Below, piece after piece: positions 47,101 through 59,809 of a DNA stretch of 64,000 nt (the stretch's first letter is position 1; every line of letters begins with the position of its first letter). Where the stretch lies: assembly GCA_030435675.1 (NCBI GenBank), contig CM059624.1:11556769-11620768 (forward strand), read 5' to 3'. A program made the translations under genes and the position numbers. This DNA comes from Steinernema hermaphroditum (lineage: Eukaryota; Nematoda; Chromadorea; Rhabditida; Steinernematidae). The notes under the pieces were generated by a model. It ran no database searches, had not been told where the DNA came from, and saw only the letters and a program-made list of their open reading frames with translations.

Positions 47101-50100
47101 ACCTGAGGCTTCCCTCGCCGGCGTCGATCCAATTTCGCGCACTCGGGCCTAAAACAACAAAATTGTGCAAACAAGCCGAACGTGTGCAGCTCTAACGGCG
47201 TCTACGGACCACCCGCCGCGAAAGCGAAGATGCAAATGGATTGTTTGAGTAAATATAAAAAGCGGAATGGGAGAGAGAGAGGAGGACCGTTGGGGGACCA
47301 CGGCTCATGGAACGATATTTCAAAGACGACACAATCGACACGCAAACCGGGAGAGTTTACGAGTTTACGACTCGTCGCTGCGGCGATCGGCAAACTTCGA
47401 ATAAAAAAAGTGCAATTGGCGGACATCCATACATCTTCTTTCGGCCGACAGCCTTCAGCGCCACTAAATACTCTCGTCACGACGACGACGGTGAGTTGTC
47501 GCTTTAATTGCCGCCGCGAGGCCGTAATTGCGAATTGCTCATTTGATGGCAATTCTGATCGCGATGACGAGTTATGCAAGTTACAAGTAAGTGCCCCGAG
47601 ACTGGTGGGAGGGGCGGAGATGTGGATCTGTTTCAATCCAGCGCCCTTTCAATGTGAACAGAGATGCGATACCTTCTGGGCCGACAACTAATTTTCTAAA
47701 CGAAAAAAAAGACCAGAAGAAGTTAGTGGAAAACTTATTGGATGGTTTATGTCTTGCAACGTGCCAAAACCGGATCTCTTTCCTCTGATTTAGAAAGCAA
47801 AAATTAAACCAGATAGAAAATCTGTATGGTTCTTGCAACGAGATTTTCTAGGCAGCGGGCGAGTGAAAAAGATCACCAAGTTTATGGTTCATCGCCCCCT
47901 GGTAAGAGGGATACGTGGGCAAATTGGACTACGCTGAATGGTGAGATATTTAAAATTCAGTTTGAATTTGGTACGGTTGGCAAGGCTGCGGCTGATTAGA
48001 AGGACATCTATACAAAGCATGCCTTGGGTAGTCCATTTCTTATTGGCGAATCCGAATTGCCAATGGGATACCCGGGACATTGTTGGGGACAGCTGTACAT
48101 ATACGGTGGGTATTCGAAATTTTGTAAAAATCCTTCTATTTGAGCATATCTTTTTAATTCGACCCTATACTTTAATGGGAATATTCTCTATCAAGGTCAA
48201 TTTCCATATTTTCCCCAGGAAGAAGAATCATTTTTTTGACGATATTAAAAGTCACTCGACCTCGTTCATTCATTCTATCTCCTAATCTGCTGCATTGAGC
48301 ATTAAGCATGGAGAAAAAAAGCAAAAGCATTAAGCATAAAGCAACCTAGACGTTAAGGCCGCCGTAGGCGGCCTCAGCGGCTAGTTCTATTTCCTAATCT
48401 GCTGTAATTACTAATCATAATTTGTTTCATTATAAGTTTACAGGGTTTCATGGTCTTTTTCTCACCAAAAAGCTCTCCTCGTCAGACCAAACATCTCGCC
48501 TCCAAAACTAAACACTGTCGAGATTAAACTCACTGTCGATCACTCAAAGTGTCTTCGGGTGTCCGAAGAGTTGTAAATCTCCTCCTTTGCCCTCGCCACC
48601 GCCAATGGGGCAATTCGGTCGCCGCCGTCGGAGTCAATAAAACGACCGACCTAATGGTTCTTGGCGCGATATGCCAAAGGGAAAGTGTAGAGAGTTCCAA
48701 GACTGCGCTCGGTCGAATGCAACAAGAAGAAGTTGGTCCAGAAGGACCGAAGACCTCTCGTGGTGGGTGGGCGTGTCCATAAGGGATCAACGATCGTCAG
48801 AAAAGCGGAATTGCATTATGTGTAGTTGGCACAAAGCCAGTTCTTGCGTTGCCATTAATTAGCACTCGGGGGATGAGTCCATCGGAAGGACTCGAAGATC
48901 GAGGCTTAAGGAGATAGTGCCACGAATTTGCGATTCGAAAATCTAGGAATTAACACGCATCTCATCTAGATGAACATCCTTAAAATCACCTAGTTCTCGT
49001 ATTACTGTAGGACGGAGGAGAGGACGTTGACAAACCATGGATCGAAGCACTTGCTGCGGATCTTTGACAGATGAAGTCAGCGTAGGGAGAAGTTGTTATC
49101 GACGGTGCAAATCAGAAAACAAACTCTCTGTTCTCCGCGGCGCCCAATCATTCATCAATTTCGCCGAACGGAGGCCGACGGGCCTAACCGCAAACGTGAA
49201 CGTATTTGGGGTGAGTGAGTGTTTGCGGGTGAGGGGCATCCATAAGGACCTAAGGGATTTCGCAAATCTCAAAGCCATTTTCAATCCGCTCTTTGTTCCT
49301 TCGCGTTTAAGAACCGTTTTACGCAATACGTCGTTCGCAAACGACGCTTTTGAGACCTTGTGTCCATGAATGGATCGCTGCAACGTTCGCCAATTTTGGG
49401 AGAGCCTTTGATGCTCAGGGAGCGTTTTATTGCATAGAAAAGAAATAATATTCTATCGGAGACAAAGTGAAGAAAAGCCAGAGAAGTTGAGTCCAGTCTA
49501 GGCATCGCTGTTCAAAGGATAATAGAAGCAGGGTAATTTCTCCAGGGAGGAAATCGGCAATTTACCAATCGAGCTATAATTGATCAGTGTTTTGATCAAC
49601 TATAATCATCATGAACACAAAAAGCAGTTATTTCAACTACAACTTGCGGTTGAGCTAAAATCATATAAAAAAGCAAGACATGTATCAAAATTTCAACCAT
49701 TTTTGGACGAATAATGTTGAATATCCGACTCTGATTGATCAGTACAGTCCAGATCCAAGTCGAGTTGGCTCGGAGTTCGATTTCGGATTGGCCCGGCTCC
49801 CTGAGCTTTACTAGCTTTAAACTGATTGAATATTGCTTTTGAGGTAAATAACAATCAAAAAGATATTTGAAATTTGGGCCACACACATCGCTTTGTGTAA
49901 AAATCATAAAACGCTCCTTTAGCCTTGACATATAAGAAAAGTTTCGAGCTTCGAGCGTTTCGAATCGAGCAAATCTCCCTTTCTAGGCGCAAACACAACC
50001 AATTTTTGCCTCATTTCCGGTACATTGAAGACTGAACGAATCTTCATCTTTCATCGCTGTTTACCAAATAAAGACCAAATAGAAACAATGAACTCCAAAT

Positions 50101-52312
50101 ATATGCGAGCATTTTCCACGATTGTATAAAGGACAATTCCTGAAATAGTCGTTTAATATTAGCGGAATCTATGCCTAAAATTGGTCTCAAGCAGGAAAGA
50201 CAGTTGTTTACTTTGATATGCACTATCCCTCGGTGTAGTTCGTAACATCGAAAGTGACCTTCGGCAGAAACATTTAACTCACTACCAAGATGTCCGCACA
50301 CATCGTTCTATCAAAATCGCGGCAATTTAAATGGAAAAAGGTATCCCACCTTGTTTCAAAAGCTAATTTTGCATCAAAACGCGAAAGTGGCATTTGGATA
50401 ACAAGCTATGACTAATTGGTCGCCGTCAAAGTGCGCTCCGTTGCGTCACCGGTTTTTGACCAAAAGTGCAAAACTTTCGTTCATCCGACAATTATTCCCT
50501 CGATCATGCCACAGTCAGTCAGAAAGTGACAGCGACGTGAAGTAAATATGATTATAAGAAACGCACTTAAACATAAAAGAGCAATAGAGGTAGGCGTAGG
50601 GGCGGACATTGGAGGTCTGTTCTGTGTGGATCGGTAGCGATCGGTCCGTCTGCTCTCCCAGAAACGGCATGAATAGGTGAACTTTTGCTGTAGCTAATGC
50701 AACCATCACTATCTCGGAGAAAAGTCCGAAGCACCCAGCTACATCGAACGGATAAAATGATACAAAGAGGTTTATTCTGATCAGAGTCAGGAAGGCCATG
50801 CCTATTCGTATACGTATATGACAATTCAGGTGCCTTCCGTCTTTAAAGAGCTATCATTCACCATATTCAATCCGAATCTATGCAGCTATGTCCTCAATCC
50901 TCAGAACTCCTCGACACTTCCTTCTTTGGACACCTTCTGATTCAAAACGAAACAAAGGCTGTTGCTGCATTTGATTTGGCACCCTAATCCATCAAAGTCA
51001 GTGTCTCGCTCTCTCCGCTAATTACAAATCGCGTCCAAATCAGTCGTCGGCGGCAAATGTGTCATTTGGCACGCGAGGCCCTCCTCTCCTCTTGCTTCGT
51101 TAGTCAAGTGCACCGAAATCGCCCTTGCGAGTCACGACTCAAAAATTAGTTATCGGCTCGACGCTTTGTGCGAGTGACGAGCGCTTATTATGCGTGCACA
51201 TGTTGACATTTGTATTCCGCTCGGATGCCTTCTGCGCACTGCGGCCGCGCCTGTCCACTCCCACACACAGTAGAGAGACGGACAGAGGCGGAAGAGGGGA
51301 CCCACCGTGACAGAACAACACTGCACTGGAGGCTGTAACGGCATGGAAAACAAAAACACTTGTGGTTGAGGTGGACTAGAGTTGGATTTATCGGAAATGG
51401 TCGCCGCTCCGTCATGCCCGACGGTGATTTATCTTGTGGATTGATAGTCTATCAGACGTTTGGATCGTTTGGCAAACATTGCGGAGGAATTAATTTATTG
51501 GATTTGGGCGGCGGAGACACAAGAAGGAAGCATGTGTATTGGATTCCGAGAAGTCGTCAGAGACCAACTGGGACATCACGTGATAGGCAGTTGTAAATCT
51601 TGGCGAAACTGAACTTTTTGAGTAACTTTTTGAATAGGTCGGCTAGAGCGCGCCTATGGCGCAGGTCTGGTCATAGAACGAACAAAGGAACAGCTATAAG
51701 GTAATAATAAGGCACCAAACAGTTCCCCAATGAAAAGTCTTCCGAAGTCCGATCATACAGAATCGTTACGAACAAGCTGATGTTTTAATCCTGACACCGT
51801 AAAGCTGGAAAACTGCAGTACGCTCGTCTCTCTCCCTGGGGGCAAACTGTACTGGTTATGAGCGTCCCGTTTGCCACAGACACCCATCGATATCGTAGAA
51901 AGTGGGGTGACGTGTGCCTCCTTTTAATGTTACTGTTTCCATTCCTTCTTGAGCTTTCTGCTTTCTCTGGCTTTGAAACACATGCATAACAACTTTAGGT
52001 TAATTCATACTATGCACCGAAAGGACACGCATTCTCGTATGTATCGGCACCAGAGCTTTGTACAGTCTGGACTCTCGGCAAATGGTCGAGAGTGGCGAGA
52101 CGAGAGTAGCCTAGGTCCCACCACGAACATTCTAAAATTTCGCCACGCGGACACTGTGTGGACGGTTTTCCTTGTTGCTACCGTTTACTCCTCATCACCG
52201 CCATTGTAAATCGTTCCGAGAATCGAGTCCTCCTCCATTTGGACTTCGAGTCCGGGAAGGTTGGACTCCAAGTTGAACTTGGACTCGATGCAAAACGAGT
52301 AAAGGTAACTAA
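44123..52312. other. Gene-poor stretch
   Basis: No confident gene. A direct repeat at 46.14-46.44 kb is listed separately. CpG-rich islands lie at 45.0-45.35, 47.0-47.7, 48.5-49.4 and 51.0-51.3 kb. A weak hairpin is near 49,577-49,605. Confidence 0.4.
46141..46435. repeat. Direct repeat, about 55 bp, two copies about 235 bp apart
   Basis: A block with 'actataaaacacgcaaaatt' followed by 'gatgtag' and 'ccaaatatcact' occurs at about 46,150-46,197 and about 46,385-46,432 with few differences. Between them, CAGGGTGATAAGAAAGTTC near 46,303 resembles a mariner terminal repeat. Confidence 0.7.
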
Positions 52313-52787
52313 CAAGGGAACAGTCAATTATGTAACTCTAAGATTGACGCGAGACTAGGGGCAAACGATAGGCCTAGGTGAGTATATTAACTGTGCAAAA
52401 CATAAGGTGCCCCAACGCGCTCTATGTCCATCAAAAGAGAAGCGATATCCTTTCTCACCATCTCACCATTCTTTCTCACCGATGATCCCCAAGACCCAGT
52501 GTATACTTAAGCTCACAATTTTGTTTTGGTTGGAAAGTCTTCATACATACTACTTAAGGTAACCGTCTGACAAATCACGATCCGATTATCTGATACACTG
52601 AGTCATTTGGGAATCACCGGTGAAAAACTAATATGGCGTCGGTGACAAAGGATATCGCATCTCTTTTGACGGACATAGAGCGCGTTAGGGCACCTAGTGT
52701 TTTGCACCGTTAATATACTCACCTACGCCTATCATTTGCCCCTAGTCTCGCGTCGATTTTAGCGTTACACGGTTGACCGTTCCCTTG
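52313..52787. mobile_element. Second member of the foldback element family
   Basis: Left end CAAGGGAACAGTCAATTATG; right end, inverted, CAAGGGAACGGTCAACCGTG. The outer 90-100 bp of both arms align with the element at 14011-14763, including 'gacgcgagacta', 'ggcctaggtgag' and the 'taggtgcc' block. The inner parts differ: here they include 'gcgctctatgtcc' and 'gatatcc', and no tRNA-like module. The whole 475 bp is close to a palindrome. Flanks are TAA and CAA, consistent with a decayed 3-bp duplication. Confidence 0.8.
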
Positions 52788-55700
52788 CAAGTTAGGTCTG
52801 CCCGCGTATGGTCATCAAGATTTATAAGGGCAACTAGTCCTACGGGCAGGTCTATAAACTCTCTGAGGACTATCTCTTGGAACTGATCGGTGCCTAATAT
52901 CCCGATTTTAGCACATTTAAATCTCTTTTTCCCGCTTGTGTTGAAGCCTCATACGTTTCATTCACACACCTACACTTGTCCGGCCTCTTTTCTGCTCCTA
53001 GAAAAAGGCAATCTCTGTGCTCTCGAGTATCTTCTTGCTTCTTGTTCTGAACCTGAGCAGTACAGAGTTGAAGATTTATCGCCATGTTGCACACAAAATA
53101 TGGTTAAAATTTGCGAGAGTGACCGCACCCACTTCACCTCGTGCGTAGCGAGTTTCCGGCCGGGAACGGACCAAAAACCAGCAGGAGTCGTCAACTTCCA
53201 ACATGTGGAACGAACGATTGTGTGTTGTAAACAAGGTAGTAAAGAGACAATTGCATCGAATGGCACCGAAAAAGCGGCGAACTTTTTCTTGCAACGCGGC
53301 GGTCACGCGAAAGAGAAGATGGATCGCGAGATTATCAATCAAACTCGGAAAAAGTTTTGGAAGAAGTGAGATTAATTGCGTTGATTAAGTGCCGCGAGGC
53401 AAGCGAGTGCATCACCGCGCGGAGGAGAGTGCGCGAAGGAAACGCCTTCGAGATCGGACACCCCAATTGTTGGGCAAAAACGGAAGCAACAGGACCAACG
53501 CAAGGAGCTGGGTGTGGCGAGGGATGGCGTAGGAGCCGAGGGACATAGTGATAGAGAGGAGAGAGGATGGCTGAGATGAACGATATGGGATCGTGTGTTA
53601 AGAGTACTGTATCTATGAAGTCTCAAGTACAAAATTTGAGCAGTCTCCTTCTGATGTGTAGCTAATTAGGAATTCAACGGACCGTATTTGAGGTTATGGG
53701 CTGCGCAGTTTACGAGGCAATAGTTTTCGAAAATTAAAAAACAAAAATATCAAGAAATCCTGAACATAAACAAAGTTAGTTAAAAATCGGTATTCAAAAT
53801 ATTCTCCTCTGCATGGCCTCGCACAATAAAATATTGCATTTTTTGTTTAGTGGAATTTTCATGTGCCTCTGAAAACCGAAACTAAAAATTTCATGAAAAC
53901 CTAAAAAGTACAAAAATATTTCTGAGCTTTGGTTATGGATCAGAGTTTTGGTCAGGGCAGCATATCGCCTCTCGCCATTTTTGAAAGATGCCCAAAAGGT
54001 GATAAGTATCTTTTAAATATCTGCTTTTCTTTTCAATTTCTGGAACAAGTTAACGGCAGTGCTTATAACGTGGCCTGCGTTGTTTTTTACGAGTTAATCT
54101 TCTCGTATAATCGCGCCTCATGTAAGCATAAGAAAAAAAGAATCAAACCGTTGACGTTGAAGTTCTTTTGAAGTTTCGGCTGGATACGGTAGCCGAGAAG
54201 AGCGTTCAGTGCTACTTCCAGTGTGACTGAATCCAGTCGAGACGCAGCGATGGGGCACTGCGATCGGAGCGGGATCCCATCTTCAACTTGGCTGGCGGCA
54301 TGGGCTTCCGAGTTACCGAGCATCGTCGGAGACTTCCATGGGTGGAGAGGGCACAGTCTTCTTAGCAAAACCGTGAAACTACGCCTACATTGACAACACT
54401 TAATGGGAGTGAAAACTTAATCTTTTTGAATCGTTGATATTGAACTAGTGAAGCAAACAAAAGTGGTTGCACTGGGGTTTCAGGAAAATTCGGGAAAAGT
54501 GCTCCAAAGACCGTAATTCAAAAGGCTATTTCCAAAGAAATATCACTGACGTATTTCTTCATTCAGCGCCTAGATTGGACGTCGCAGCTCTACGTTAATA
54601 CAAGCGAAGCCACAGGCTCGCTTCCTCGAACAGTGTGCGTGTTTGTCATTTCTTTGATAAGAACACTTCAGTTTAATGTTGATTTGTTGATTTGCACGTT
54701 GTGTTGAACAGAGCGCTGTAACAGAGACATCTCCCAAAAACAAACGGGTTCTCCATAGACCGTTTTGGAGATCGTTCAGCGTTACATTCATATCTCAATT
54801 TTTACATCGGCGTTCGTTCAAAAAAAACGGCAATCGAGCATAGATTATCTGAGCCGGCCTACCGTAACCCGCGTTCTATTTTAATAATAATGATCGGCCG
54901 CTCATAAAAATGAAAAATGCGGCTGCATAGAGGGGAGCCGTTTGTTCCCAATTATGCCCTCAAACGACCTCACAATGGAGCTCATTAATCAAAAAGCCGA
55001 AACAGTTCATCGCTTATGCACTCCGCGTCCCACGTGGTGTCATTCCGTCAAAAAGGCCAAAGGGGGGCCGTCATCGGCGGCGGCGCCAAGGTCGTCGGCC
55101 ACCAACGTCGAGCAGCCCCAAAGCGGCGTCGTGAAATTTGCAAATCGGTTTCATAATCGCTTTGGCGTGTGATTACCGTTCGCCTCGGAGTCGCGCAAAA
55201 AGCGAACGCGACTCGGTCGACTCCGATGACAAATGGGTGCGTTTCGGGGAATTGACGCGCGAACGCAGCGCGGAAGACGGATGACCGAACGGGAGACGAA
55301 CGCCGATAGCGAGAGATCAGCCGGCCGATAGACGGATTTGGGCGACGGAGCCGATCAGAGATTAGGCGCGAGAGAGGATGCGCCTTTATCAGCGGGGGAA
55401 CGGGGGATGCAACACGTGGCAGGTGAGGGTAAACAAAGGAGACGGGAGGGAAGAATAACAGGGAAGAAGACAAACTGAATAAATTAGGGATTTTTGTTTG
55501 CCTTCTGTCGAGGTAAACAACCAAAGGAGGAAGGATCAAAATAGTCACCGAAACAACGCGAAAATAAAAGCGTTTTTCGAACGTGAACAGACTGACCAAC
55601 GGTTGTAAACGTTCATTTAATTTAAATTTAATTGAAAATAATAGAATAAAATTTAATTAAAATTTAACGCATAAATTTTTAAATAAATTAATAAATTTTC

Positions 55701-56134
55701 GCGTTTTTAAAATGGCGAAGAACAGCCGATGATCTCAAAAAATTGCGATGTATATTTTACCGCGTTTTTGTGAGCGTTAGAACGCGTTAGAGCGCTTCGA
55801 CATAATTATCAATATTCAGGATGAAAGACATTTTGAACCAAAGGATAATTTCTCGCGCAAGATTCGATGTGGTAAAACAAAAGGAGAATTGTACTGAGAA
55901 TTTCTTTAGGAATTCTGAATTATATACGTCATAAATAAAAAATGACCGAAAAATACATGCTTCCATCACGGACCTCCATTCACGTGTAAAGTTTAGGGGG
56001 GGGGGGTGTACATTATTTTCAGATGAGTCGTTTCATGGAACGTGTCCGAAATTTCTTTGTTTATTCCATATAGCGTATTTGGATTCTAGCCATTTGTTTT
56101 ATTTAGTGTAAATTCCTTTTCCTTAATTCATGTA
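52788..56134. other. Gene-poor stretch
   Basis: No confident gene. A 159-codon + frame at 52,890-53,369 has no recognisable domain. There is a probable R1 fragment at 54.2-54.4 kb, an AT-only tract at 55,616-55,710 and an 11-G run near 55,996. Confidence 0.4.
54325..54395 (+). repeat. Probable R1 repeat fragment
   Basis: 'gtcttcttagcaaaaccgtg' followed by 'aaactacgcc' resembles the family core 'cttcttggcaagacggtgga...actacggctcc'. The match is short and diverged. Confidence 0.35.
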
Positions 56135-57457
56135 CAGGGTGTCCCAAAAGTTCGGATAAGTGAAAAAACAGTTATATCTCAAGCCCCATAGAACCAAATT
56201 CAACGCTTTTAAGCTCTAACTACTCGTACACTCCTGCCGAATCATAATATCACAATACTTGTTCGAAATGTCCTCCCTTCGCGGCGATGCAGGTCTGAAG
56301 ACGCATGGGGTTCAGGTCGACGATGCGCGTGGTCACTTTTGGGTTCATTTCCTTCCAGGCTTCTTTCAGTGTGCGCTTCAAGGCTTCGTTGGTTCCGATT
56401 CGGGTTCCTGAGATCTTGTTCTCTAGGATTGACCACACAGAGAAATCCAGAGGATTGAGATCAAGGGAATATGGAGGCCAAAATGTTCTTCTCTCAGACT
56501 GCCGGAGCAGACGCCGGAGTCCATTTCACTGGGTCATGGGTCATTTCAAGGTCCTCTTCGCACTGTGGCCTGGCGCATCGTGCTGGTGATACATGTACTG
56601 GTTTCCATAAGTGTTCTTCTTCGCGTAGGGCTTCACCACGCCTTCGAGAGCTTTCCTCTGGTAGGATTCAGCGTTCAAAAGTTCCTTCTGCTCGAAAAAA
56701 TGGAGCTCCGTGTTTCCCAGGGCCGATACTCCAGCCTAAACCATTACGGATTTGGCAAAATGGCTCTTTTAGACTTTAACGGTCTTCGGTGAGCCTTTCT
56801 GCAGCCATTCGCGATGATTCTGGCTGTTCCGGAGCGGTTCCACTGTGAAAATCTTTTCATCAGAGAACATGATCTACCGATGCTTGCCAACCGCAACCAA
56901 GCGCTTCATTTCTAGGCATTCTTCAACCTTCTTTGGCCTTCATGTCGTCCGTGAGGAGCTGTCCTTTGGCCTACTTGTAGGGAAACACCTGCAGATCATT
57001 CTTCAGAATTCGATGGACGGAGGATTTGCCAATTCCGTGCGATTTCGCGAGCTTCTTTGTTGAACGACCCGGATTTCGCTGAAGTTTGTCTTTGATCGCT
57101 TTTCTGATCGCTGCGGTCCTTGCCGTCTTCGGTCTTCCGCTTCGAGGCTTGTCCTTGAGGTCCCCTGTCACTTGGTATCGGTCAATGATACGCTTGACGG
57201 TCGTCAGATACAATTTCAGCCTCTTCACAATCTCCGGTTTCTTCTTTCCCAGCTTGTAAAGGGTTTGTAACAACGCTGAGGGTTTCTTCTTTGGTCATTT
57301 TCTTGTGGAATATCGGCTCAATAACAGAAAATAACAGCATGTTCTAGTCCAGAATAACGTGTAGAACACGAATATATCAAGAAACACAAAAAACAACGAA
57401 AATAAATTCAACAAAAACATGATAGAAAAAATTTATCCGAACTTTTGGGACACCCTG
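56135..57457 (-). mobile_element. Tc1/mariner-family transposon with intact ends and broken transposase
   Basis: Seen: perfect 25-bp terminal inverted repeats (CAGGGTGTCCCAAAAGTTCG then GATAA), each flanked by TA (56133-56134 and 57458-57459), for a total of 1,323 bp. On the minus strand the transposase begins MTKEETLS near 57,297. It has helix-turn-helix regions (KRLKLYLTTVKRIIDRY; KSHGIGKSSVHRILKNDLQV), FSDEKIF (first catalytic Asp), KSVMVWAGVSALG, QHDAPGHS (second Asp) and DLNPLDFSVW (third Asp). It is inactive: a frameshift shortly after the start, a stop after the second DNA-binding helix, and more stops before and after the catalytic blocks. The clean ends mean it could still be moved by a transposase supplied elsewhere. 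Confidence 0.92.
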
Positions 57458-58185
57458 TAGATTTGTATGGGGTACTGGCTACCTTCATAAATGAGATTAT
57501 CGCTTGTTTTTTTCGCTTGCAGATTGTGTGATTTTGAACGAAAAAACCAAATCTAACGTAGAAAGACTATTCCGAATAGATCCAAAATGGGTCCGCATGA
57601 ATGAAGAATGCCCCATTCAACAGCTCTTCCTTTTCCCTTCGGACAACTGGCGATGTTCTAAACATAGAGGGCGTCCAAAATGCGGAAATGCAATTCCCCC
57701 TCGGGGTAAAAAATTAGTCGGCCGTTCATCTCGACCACAAATCTTCGGCGGAAGCAAACAAGCCCATTTTTTGTGCCCAGCAGCCGCTCAACGATCAGCC
57801 TCCCACTCGGTCTTCTGCGACTGCGCTTCGAACGCGAGACTTTGGCAGAGGGCCAGAAGCCAATTCACCATCGGTTGGCACCGTTCCAGCGGGCGCTGGA
57901 AGAAGGGCGAAATAAAGTGGTCGTTGCGGAGATGGAAGGGAGAGGAGCGCAGACAAACACACGAGAAAAAGCGAAGGGCGGCGTCAACGGAGAGAATTCG
58001 CGTACACATGTGACGACGATGCACTTCGGAGCAGAAATTGAAGCAACCGGTCCGCCGGGGACCGTCTTATTGTGGTCATGAGTCTCGGGGAACGGGAGCT
58101 TCTGAGCTTACAGGAAGTATCGATATCCTATGTGTTTGAGGGGAATTTTGTGCATGTTTCAGTGGGATGGGATGAGAGACACATT
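57458..58185. other. Gene-free stretch right of the mariner copy
   Basis: CpG-rich in the middle. The 169-codon + frame at 57,504-58,013 shows no domain and no homology that I recognise. Confidence 0.35.
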
Positions 58186-58189
58186 CGTG

Positions 58190-58345
58190 TCGCGGTGGCG
58201 AGCGGTCGGTCCCTCCGGCCGCTCTCTGAGCGTCCGGTCGGTCTGATGGCAAACCCTGTGGCATGTATGAGTTTTCCGGCTTCCAGAGGGAATTGGGACA
58301 CCCGGAAGCCGTAGTCCCACCACCGCTGACAACAAGATGTCCGAC
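58190..58345 (-). repeat. R1 repeat, inverted copy
   Basis: Read on the minus strand it contains 'tgggactacggcttccgg' and 'ccctctggaagccgg', matching the family core 'actacggctccctg...ccttctgggagccgg'. An 'agcggtcggtcc' block sits on the side where the family's 'gagcggtcgttc' end would be. Confidence 0.5.
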
Positions 58346-59240
58346 GCCAGGAATACCACCACCGGTGAAAACTAGGACCAGGACACCACCACCGATGAAA
58401 ACACAATTTTCGGAGCAAGGAACCGTCTCTTCGAAGCAGATGTTAGCTTAGAAGCCTCCACTGTGCCACAAACGCCCGCGAAGAGGATGTTCGGCTGCCG
58501 GATCCGAAGTTTTGTCGAGTCCCAGATGTCCCGTGAAGCGCGCCGTCTCCGACCGGTTCGACATCCACGCCGCTCCAGAGATGAAGCCGGCTGTAACGAG
58601 ACATCCTCTGTTTGTCGATTATTCGGTGTCGTGCAAGGCGTAAGCCTTTGATTCACGAAATAAACTCGTAAACTCAGTGGGATAGGTGTGCGAAGAAGAG
58701 AGGATTGAACGCGGTTCTTGGTTTAGAATGAACGCATAAATTTCGCATTCTTCTCGCATTCCATGTAAACTTTCCATTCCATTTTATTAAACAGTATGTG
58801 ATTTCTGTTTTTGCTTCTCACTAGATCAAAGGCCAAAATGTGGAAGTTAGCTGGGCATATGAAAATAGTTAACCGTTTACATATACCCAACCAAATTGGC
58901 TCTTTTTCAGAGCCGCGTCAAAGCTGAAAAGACGGACATGTGCACATTATATGCTATATTTTAAAACGAGCGGCACGAGAGTGTGAGCAATCGTTTGAAG
59001 GGGCCATTAATTCGCATACAGTGTTACAGCAGGCGACATAATACAGCTTCAGAGCTGAGTGTTTGTCGCCATCGCTTGGCTCAGCTTCATTCTCTGACGG
59101 AAAGCCAAGACGATTTTTAATATATAAAGCTTGTATCCAATCCAATCAGTAAGCGCGGGCTTCAAAACGTCGAAGATGCTGCCGGTCATCTGTTGTTTGG
59201 CTGACGGCATAGACCTCACAATTGCAGCAGATCTCGGACT
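58346..59240. other. Gene-free stretch
   Basis: No ORF with a recognisable domain. GC-rich to about 58,680, then AT-rich. Confidence 0.35.
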
Positions 59241-59243
59241 TGG

Positions 59244-59425
59244 CGGAGCGGGTGGAGTCGGGCGGCAGTGACTAGCTTCTTGGCAAGACGGTGGAACTAT
59301 GGCTCCCTGGTGTTCCAGGCCTTCTGGGAGCCGGGAGCGATCATTATGCTAGCAACAAGAACGACCGCTCACTCCACTCATTTCTGAGAGAACGAACGAA
59401 CAACTTGACCGTTCGTCACCGACAA
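59244..59425 (+). repeat. R1 repeat, well preserved copy
   Basis: Closely matches 23052-23213 over the family core and extends to 'catttctgagagaacgaacg' and 'cttgaccgttcg', the shared right-hand segment also seen at 40.35 and 17.0 kb. Confidence 0.7.
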
Positions 59426-59665
59426 AAGCTTCTAAAAGAGACAGGTATGACACTTGAGTTGCAAAGAACTGAGTATGAAATTGAATCGAACTGAATATCG
59501 AAGCCTCTCTGCTTTCAGGAACGGCTACTTGTATAAGGCTTGTCAACAGGCATGCTCATAAATGCGAGTTCATAAAGTTTGTTTCGTGCTCAGACATTCG
59601 GCAGGAACGCGAACTCATTGCTTAATGTAAAAAGACAAAAAATACGGAAAACATTTCGCAATCTA

Positions 59666-59809
59666 TTGGGTTGGTGCAGTGAAAATGGGACACTTTTGTA
59701 ATGATTGTTTATTTGTATTTTTTCAACCATTTCACTTCTAGGTATTTACCATTTGACTGAACAACTACAGCCCACTTCACGGGCAAAAGCTAGGTCCGCA
59801 CCAACCCAA
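59666..59809. mobile_element. Short mariner-derived MITE
   Basis: 144 bp with inverted ends TTGGGTTGGTGC, each flanked by TA (59664-59665 and 59810-59811). The interior is AT-rich with no coding capacity. The end sequence is typical of mariner-type repeats and differs from the elements at 15.4 kb and 56.1 kb. Confidence 0.75.

Noticed and set aside
52890..53369. 159-codon + ORF
   Set aside because: Composition varies along its length and no motif is recognisable; chance opening more likely.
57504..58013. 169-codon + ORF
   Set aside because: No domain and no splice or start support; the neighbouring frame is equally open.
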